Source: Leifsonia xyli subsp. cynodontis DSM 46306 (GTDB lineage: Bacteria > Actinomycetota > Actinomycetes > Actinomycetales > Microbacteriaceae). Taken from it: 64,000 nucleotides of DNA. Below the pieces are notes generated by a model that had not been told where the DNA came from, ran no database searches, and was given only the letters and a program-made list of their open reading frames with translations. A program made the translations under genes and the position numbers. Location of the stretch: positions 1,240,001 to 1,304,000 of the forward strand of contig NC_022438.1 of NCBI RefSeq assembly GCF_000470775.1, read 5' to 3'. Positions within the stretch are counted from its first letter, which is position 1, and each line of letters opens with the position of its first letter. Positions 58,811 to 64,000 of the stretch are shown here, piece by piece.

Positions 58811-60349
58811 ATGAAGAGTAGATCAAGCGCACTGTATGAACTGGCGGGGCTGTTATTCATAGTATTGGTGTCGATCACTGTGACTGCTCACGTTGCGCAG
58901 TCCGGTGGCCGAGGGGAAATGATGTTCCTCGATGGCGATTCGATGATTGTCCCCATGTTCACGCAGTCGCTTCTCCATGGGACTGCCACAGATTGGGCAA
59001 TGTCGACGACCTTCTTCATTCCTGAGATAGGACTGTACCTGCTCTTGTCCTTACTGGGGATGGATTTGATTCAACTTCAATTCCTCGCTGGCGTTCTGAA
59101 TCTTGTGATGCTTTACGTGTCGTTGCGCCTTGTCGCACGATGGACTGTTACGGGAAATAGGCGGAGTCTCGTAGGGGCAATTGCTCCATTCTTGGCCTAT
59201 TGTGTCCTGATTTTGTGGGAGGGAGCTGGGGATCGGAACAGTCTTGAACTTGCTTCCCTTCTCGCTCTTACGAGTTACTATTCCGGTACAGTGTTTGCCG
59301 CTATTCTTACCGTTGGGCTCGCGCAGAAGCTATTCGACTCGCCCTTGATGCGAAAGCGGGACCTTGGACTGCTTGTCGCTATTGCGCTGGTCTCAACCTT
59401 GTCAAATCCGATCTACGTCGCGTGGGTCACATTGCCACTTGCGATAGTTGTTGGCATTGTTACGCTCGGCCGGTCACGCATCAGGCGTGGGGGGGTCGTT
59501 CTCGGTGGGCTGATCGTGGTGACAGCTGTAGGCTATCTCGCTCGCCTTCCTCTAGGGCATTGGATCGCCGCGGCCGGCGATAGCTACCTCAAACCAACCA
59601 TGGCCAACGAGTCCCTGAGCTATTATTCGCAACTCTTGGGGCATCGTGCAGCAACCGTGGGGGGTATCAATTCCATCGTATTTGTCGCCGCAATAATGAT
59701 TCTCGGAATACTGCTTTCTGTCACCGAGTTCCGGCGGGCGACTAGTCGAGCGGATGTGCTAGCGATCTACTCCTGGTTAACTCCACTCATAACCACGTTC
59801 GGATTCATTCTACTCGGTAGCGATGCCGCCCGATATTTGCAGCCGTGGGTTTTCGCGCCCGTGCTATCACTAATTGTCTTGGCTGGTCGAATCGAGGCTC
59901 CCCGCATAACCCAGAAGCGGTGGACTGTTCTCATTGGTGCGACCGTCGCACTTGTGTCCTCTTTGGTCTTTGCGATCGCATCCTTTCCAATGGCCTCTCG
60001 GTCGATCAGGGCTGCCGAAGATTCTCTGGCTTGCACTGTAAATTGGATCAACAAATCGGGAAAGGTTGGAGCTGGTCAATTCTGGAGCATTCGAGCGGTG
60101 AAGGCTAATCTAAACGACCCGAGCCAGCTCGTTCAGGTTGACTACAGAATGAACGGATATGCCTGGCTAGTGGATCGAAAGGACTATGAACACTCTGCTG
60201 CGTCCTTTTTGCTTACCGATTCGCAAACCTACCCATTCGAGTTGCCCGCGCAGGTTCGCGACCGGGAACCCACTACCGTCGATTGCGGTCGGTTCCAGAT
60301 CGCAGACTACGGCACGTCGAGGATTCCAATTGGACCAACCTGGCCCTAG
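58811..60349 (+). CDS. Polytopic membrane protein, GT-C glycosyltransferase-like
   Basis: 512 residues with about ten transmembrane helices and a C-terminal extracytoplasmic domain. An acidic pair in the first loop (MMFLDGDSMIVP) is suggestive of GT-C enzymes, but I cannot assign a family. Base composition is visibly lower in GC than in its neighbours, with many AT-ending codons, which points to horizontal transfer. The ATG at 58811 is preferred over an upstream in-frame start because the first helix follows it. Confidence 0.65.
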   Translation: MKSRSSALYELAGLLFIVLVSITVTAHVAQSGGRGEMMFLDGDSMIVPMFTQSLLHGTATDWAMSTTFFIPEIGLYLLLSLLGMDLIQLQFLAGVLNLVMLYVSLRLVARWTVTGNRRSLVGAIAPFLAYCVLILWEGAGDRNSLELASLLALTSYYSGTVFAAILTVGLAQKLFDSPLMRKRDLGLLVAIALVSTLSNPIYVAWVTLPLAIVVGIVTLGRSRIRRGGVVLGGLIVVTAVGYLARLPLGHWIAAAGDSYLKPTMANESLSYYSQLLGHRAATVGGINSIVFVAAIMILGILLSVTEFRRATSRADVLAIYSWLTPLITTFGFILLGSDAARYLQPWVFAPVLSLIVLAGRIEAPRITQKRWTVLIGATVALVSSLVFAIASFPMASRSIRAAEDSLACTVNWINKSGKVGAGQFWSIRAVKANLNDPSQLVQVDYRMNGYAWLVDRKDYEHSAASFLLTDSQTYPFELPAQVRDREPTTVDCGRFQIADYGTSRIPIGPTWP

Positions 60350-60550
60350 AGGCTAGCGACGACGAAGGGACCCAGAGCACGGCTGTCTACTTGCTTCTCG
60401 TGAGGTGGCCCCTCCTGTAGCTGGATGCATCGACCCGCTTGCCTCGCGTGGGCCGGGCTTGCAACTAAAGGTCAGATAAGCAAAGAGTCTCTTGTCTCGG
60501 GCCTTCACACCCACCACCATCCCGGGCGGCGGGGCGACGCTGCAGGAGGT
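60350..60550. other. Intergenic sequence
   Basis: I see nothing coding between the membrane protein and the PIN-type pseudogene. Confidence 0.4.
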
Positions 60551-61133
60551 TCAGATCGCGTCGGGGATGCTCGCCATCGCGTCTTCGAGTTTGTAGCAGG
60601 CGGTCAGGGTGTCTTTGAGCTCCGCCACGGTTCTGCCGGGCTGTTCGCGTCGTCCGCTGCGTACAGGAGATCTGCTGCAGTGCGCGCAACGCGGCCGGCG
60701 GGTCGAGGGTAACGGTGTCAGCGGTGAACCGTTCCGGACTGATGATCTCGATCCCGGCAGGGATTTGCTTTGCCGGGAAGTCTTTGAAGTTAAAAGTGAC
60801 GATCGCGCCAGCGCCGCCGAGGACGGCCGCGGCGAGGACATGCTCGTCGTCGGGATCCGGCAACCCGAAGCTACCTTCTAGAGGCTCAAATCCGGTCACG
60901 ATCGCGTCCGGGAATGCCCGCACCATCTCCACCCTCAGGAAGGACGCTCTCGCAGCGGCATCGACCTCGAGTGCGCCGCGGCGGACGAGTTTTGCCGCCT
61001 CGTTGTCTTCCACCTCATCCAAGAGAACATCGCTCCAGAGCGGCCGGTAAAGGCCCTCGATGGCTAGCGAGAGGAGGAAGTCGCGCTGCAGGCTCGGCCA
61101 CAACACACAAGCATCCAGAACAGCAGCGAACAC
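60551..61133 (-). pseudogene. PIN-domain toxin, frameshifted at the C-terminus
   Basis: PIN-domain protein of about 190 residues. AVLDACVLWP holds the first acidic residue, and LPDPDDEHVLAAAV and IVTFNFKDFP match PIN motifs. The frame changes near 60640: the expected C-terminal helix (RTVAELKDTLTACYKLEDAM) reads in another frame and stops at 60551. The toxin core is intact, so partial activity is possible. Confidence 0.75.
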
Positions 61134-61136
61134 GCG

Positions 61137-61652
61137 TCAGCTCGCAGCACTCGCCGAGCGCCGGCGTTCAGCGACACGGTGCCGTGATTCACGCAACTGA
61201 GCGAGGACCTCATCCAGGTCTTCGTCATCTTCAACGCTTGTCACGGCGATTGCCTCATACTGCGCCTGACGGCGACGCTCAGCATACTCAAGTACATCGC
61301 CCAGAGCAACCCGCCGGTGGGCGGTGCCATTGCGTTCGAACGGGATCTCACCCTTATCGAGTAGCTTGACCAACGTGGGCCGGCTGATACCCAGAAGATC
61401 GGCTGCCTGCTGCGTCGTCAGCACCCTCGACTGCGGTTGAATCGTGACCGCCTGCCCCAGACGCATCGCCTCCACCACCCGCTGGAGCACCCGATAGACC
61501 GCTGCAGGCACCTCCGTGCGATCATCCAGGTCAGCACCAACCAGGTAGTACCGCGGCCGATCACTCATCTCCCGATCAAACAGCTCATGCAGCCGCTGCA
61601 GCTCACCCTCATCACCGGGTAGATATGTCTGACCCATCGTCATCGCGCCCAT
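61137..61652 (-). CDS. Excisionase-like helix-turn-helix antitoxin
   Basis: 171-residue protein. An excisionase-type winged helix (VLTTQQAADLLGISRPTLVKLLDKGEIPFERNG) sits in the C-terminal half and is typical of antitoxins paired with PIN toxins. The ATG at 61652 is chosen because of GGAGG just upstream; longer starts exist. An imperfect inverted repeat with CGAAAG and CTTTCG lies in the promoter region (about 61664-61690). It ends 3 nt before the PIN start. Confidence 0.82.
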   Translation of the reverse strand: MGAMTMGQTYLPGDEGELQRLHELFDREMSDRPRYYLVGADLDDRTEVPAAVYRVLQRVVEAMRLGQAVTIQPQSRVLTTQQAADLLGISRPTLVKLLDKGEIPFERNGTAHRRVALGDVLEYAERRRQAQYEAIAVTSVEDDEDLDEVLAQLRESRHRVAERRRSASAAS

Positions 61653-61724
61653 GATCGCCTCCTTCGAAAGAAGCGAAGCAGCTTTCGTTTCATTCGAATA
61701 AAGGTGGAGGCGGACTTGCATCAA

Positions 61725-62078
61725 ACGCTCAATTCCACGCTCAAAACTCCCGCGAAAACAACGCTGATAAAATCTCCCTTATGTCAGTTTGAGGATGGCA
61801 TGTTCTCATTGGACGCGAATCCGACACCACCATTGCCGCCGACCACCGGGGTCAGCCCAACCTTCCAGCCGAGAAATGCACAACCTTGCACAACGCGGAA
61901 GTCCGGCTGGCCGGACTGATCGCCCTGACGCCCGGCGACACGGCTCACCCGTACAATTTCTACGCAAGCGCCACCGCATCGACAAGCACCGAGAATCTGC
62001 AATCAGCAGCCGCTGAGCTCAACTCCGCGACCGCTGACATTCGTGCCGCCCAGAAGCGAACTTCGTCTCGGTCGCCAC
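61725..62078. other. Unassigned sequence with a possible decayed gene
   Basis: A plus-strand frame from about 61886 reads a Ser/Thr/Ala-rich helical stretch ending in AELNSATADIRAAQK and is cut by the IS30 element. Family unknown. The second 22-bp motif copy is at 61771-61792. Confidence 0.4.
61771..61792. repeat. 22-bp shared motif, copy 2
   Basis: AATCTCCCTTATGTCAGTTTGA differs from the copy at 53368-53389 at one position. It lies about 120 bp upstream of the antitoxin start. Confidence 0.65.
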
Positions 62079-62889
62079 TCGCATCCCAACGTCGTCCGGG
62101 AACTGACGGATCAGGGCTCGAGTGATCTGCTCGGGAGACCACCGCAACGCCAGCTTCGACTCAACGAAAGCACGCAACCGCAGCTCTGTCACCAGTCTTC
62201 GCGGCTTTGGCCGTGGGCGACGCTTCGCCGAGTAGCGATGTGCTGCGAAGGGGTGATAGATCCCGGTCGAGGACCGGTTCCGGGAGATTTCCCGACTGAT
62301 CGTGGATGGCGACCGCCGCAGCTGGGCGGCGATGCTCCGCAGTGACAACCCATCGCGGAGGAGATCCCGGATCTGCTCACGTTCCTCCAGCGAAAGGAAC
62401 CGCGGATCGAGCTTCCTCTCCAGCTGAAAGATCGCCGCCGGCGAGATTGTCTCGGTGCCGTCAAGAAACGTCGTCATACCTGTTTTGTAATCGACGACCC
62501 GACCATCTGGGTAATAGCGGCGATGAGCGGTCTTCCGGACACCGTTATCCCAATCCCGTGCCGTGCGGATGTTCACCCCGACGGCAGCCGCTGCTTCGCG
62601 ACGCGAGATGCCATCGCGTCGCAACTGGAAGTAGCGTTCCTTTCCTGGATGCGGACCAGTCCCGGTTTTCCCCTGGCTGCGCAGGCCGGCCTTCCATACC
62701 CACGTCCCGCAGGTCGCCGGGTTGAACCCCAACTCACGCGCCGCGATCGTGATGCTCCCACACGCCTCGAACAACGCGAAGAACGCGTCCTTATCAGCCT
62801 GCGTGAAACAGCGTCGATCCCTCGAATAGCTCCTTAAACGGGCCACGGTCGTTACAACTCCCAGAAAGTCCAGGTGTTGCAACGACCGT
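62079..62889 (-). mobile_element. IS30-family element, 3' truncated
   Basis: The transposase N-terminal two thirds (residues to about 268 of 287 in frame) are present: helix-turn-helix regions (GISRREAAAAVGV; LSLRSIAAQLRRSPSTISREI) and RWSPEQITRAL. Similarity stops near 62079 and the catalytic DDE end is missing. One terminus, with GGTCGTTGCAAC-type inverted arms, is at about 62845-62889, where it truncates the amidase paralogue. Confidence 0.82.
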
Positions 62890-63719
62890 TAGAACCCAAG
62901 TGGTGGTCTTGAGGCCCTCGTCGTTCCAGGTCATTGTGATGACGTCGCCGACCTTGACGTCTGACCAGGTGGCGGGGTCATTCTTCAGATCGGTGCGGGT
63001 GATGCCCGTGTCCTTCTGCGTGTTCAGCCAAGTCGAGAAAGCCGGAACGTATGCCCAAGACGGGGTGACCCACTGGTTGGCGGGGTCGAGTTTGCCGTAG
63101 GGGTCGTTGTAGGGGTTCGCGCCCGGGTGTTTCGCCACCCAGGCCGCAAAGGAGTTGTACCAGTCCGGGCGGATGCTTTTCGAGCCGAACCATTCGGCCA
63201 GTCCTGCGGAGACGAAGTTCATGCAGTCCCCGCCCACCGGGCTGAAGTCGCCGTAGCGGGCGCTGTCGTACTTCTCCCAGTGCGCGAGCACAGAGGACAT
63301 TTCCCGTCCGGTGGGGTGAGCGCTTCATACCGGTATCGCTGGAGGGCGATGACCGTCTCCCTCTGGCCCCGTTTGAAGGTGACGGTGACGGTGCCTTTCT
63401 GGTAGTCCGGGACAACCGCTTGCGCCTGACCGCCTTGATACCCGTAGTGCGGTGGCGTTGTCACTGTCACTTTCTTGGGCGTGGCCGAGGTGACAGGAAC
63501 GCATCCCTGCCCGAAGCAGACCTCGGTGGCGTTCTGCAGGTGCCTACCCGTGATCGCGATGTGCTCTCCGCCCATTACATCTCCGACCGTTTTGGACAGG
63601 CCGGACACGGTGGGATTCGCGCCGGATTCCGTCGGCGCCGCCACGCTTGGCGCGGCGGCGCCGAGGATCGCTCCCGCACTGAGGAGAACCGCGACGCTGG
63701 CAGCAACAACCGATCTCAT
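62890..63719 (-). pseudogene. Secreted TIG-domain amidase paralogue, frameshifted and IS30-truncated
   Basis: Close paralogue of the gene at 50724: signal peptide, TIG domain (VGDVMGGEHIAITGRHLQNATEVCF-type segment, shown in part), then after a frame change near 63300 the amidase opening (HWEKYDSARYGDFSPVGGD with the Cys) up to VGDVITMTWNDEG. The His segment and the C-terminal repeats are lost where the IS30 end begins. AAGGAG precedes the ATG at 63719. Confidence 0.85.
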
Positions 63720-64000
63720 AACCGCTCCTTGTTCGTTTGCTTTCGTCCCAGACCGACGGGGACGATCCAATTAATATTGGTATACGTTGTGAGTGGGCTG
63801 GCGGCGGGCTGAAGCTCTTCGCATGCCGTCACCGGGCGTCGCTGGTCGCGACGACACGCTCCGCTCGCACCTGTTCGCTGCTGCTCCCGAGGCGGAAAAA
63901 CGCAGCAGGACCAGGTTTTCGCCTGCCCCGCATCGACGGGAAAGCCGTACGTCGCCAGCCTGTGCCGCCGAGTGGCGACACGCGGAACTCCGCACCGGGT
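63720..64000. other. Window end, no gene recognised
   Basis: About 280 bp upstream of the amidase paralogue contains its promoter region (TATTGGTATACG near 63775) and GC-rich sequence without a supported gene. Confidence 0.4.

Overview
The window is high-GC actinobacterial DNA. RbpA, an actinobacterial AMP nucleosidase context, the FHA/PP2C/Ser-Thr kinase/MoxR/DUF58 signalling cluster and GTGA/ATGA start-stop overlaps all fit Microbacteriaceae. The many single-base frameshifts, in-frame stops, truncated genes and IS elements fit a decaying, host-associated genome such as Leifsonia xyli. The species assignment is an inference from gene content.

Layout. 1-9.6 kb is mostly chromosomal core: a frameshifted UvrA-like ABC protein, an SGNH hydrolase, a DEAD/DEAH helicase, NADP-glutamate dehydrogenase (gdhA), a TetR/alpha-beta-hydrolase divergent pair with twin palindromic operators, a VIT/CCC1 transporter and AMP nucleosidase. 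9.7-11.6 kb is a surface-anchored IgGFc-binding-like gene broken by one TGA. 11.8-16.7 kb is an amine-catabolism locus: Lrp regulator, class III aminotransferase and two aminobutyraldehyde-type dehydrogenases, the second frameshifted. 16.7-31.5 kb is one long co-oriented signalling cluster: FHA, PP2C, Ser/Thr kinase, a 1971-residue Ig-like/FN3 surface protein, MoxR, DUF58, a transglutaminase-fold membrane protein and zinc-ribbon FHA. Most neighbours overlap by 4 bases.

31.5-36.2 kb is an insertion hot spot: a C5-methyltransferase fragment, a 5'-truncated IS5-family copy, an IS21-family copy abutting it, and the 3' end of lnt. 36.2-41.4 kb returns to core genes (rbpA, SPFH/NfeD pair, SDR, frameshifted S9 peptidase). 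41.4-47.5 kb is a run of pseudogenes: a membrane acyltransferase, a secreted ADP-ribosyltransferase toxin resembling the pierisin/Scabin group, a large repeat-module protein and a secreted SGNH lipase.

47.5-63.7 kb is an accessory island. It contains IS3, IS5, IS256 and IS30 pieces, a CIRCE-controlled hsp20, four toxin-antitoxin modules (PIN/RHH, RelBE, RES/Xre, PIN/excisionase-like), remains of a type I restriction system with a HEPN-like gene between hsdM and hsdS, a low-GC membrane glycosyltransferase-like gene, and two oppositely oriented secreted TIG-plus-amidase paralogues, one broken.

How the genes work together. The signalling cluster probably forms one envelope-sensing pathway: kinase and phosphatase act on FHA readers, and MoxR/DUF58 act beside a surface protein and a transglutaminase-fold protein that appears to have lost its catalytic Cys and His. 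The island looks like a former defence and virulence region now being dismantled. Dispersed intergenic palindromic repeats (core GAWTCTCCTCCGTTTCC) recur at three places in the window.
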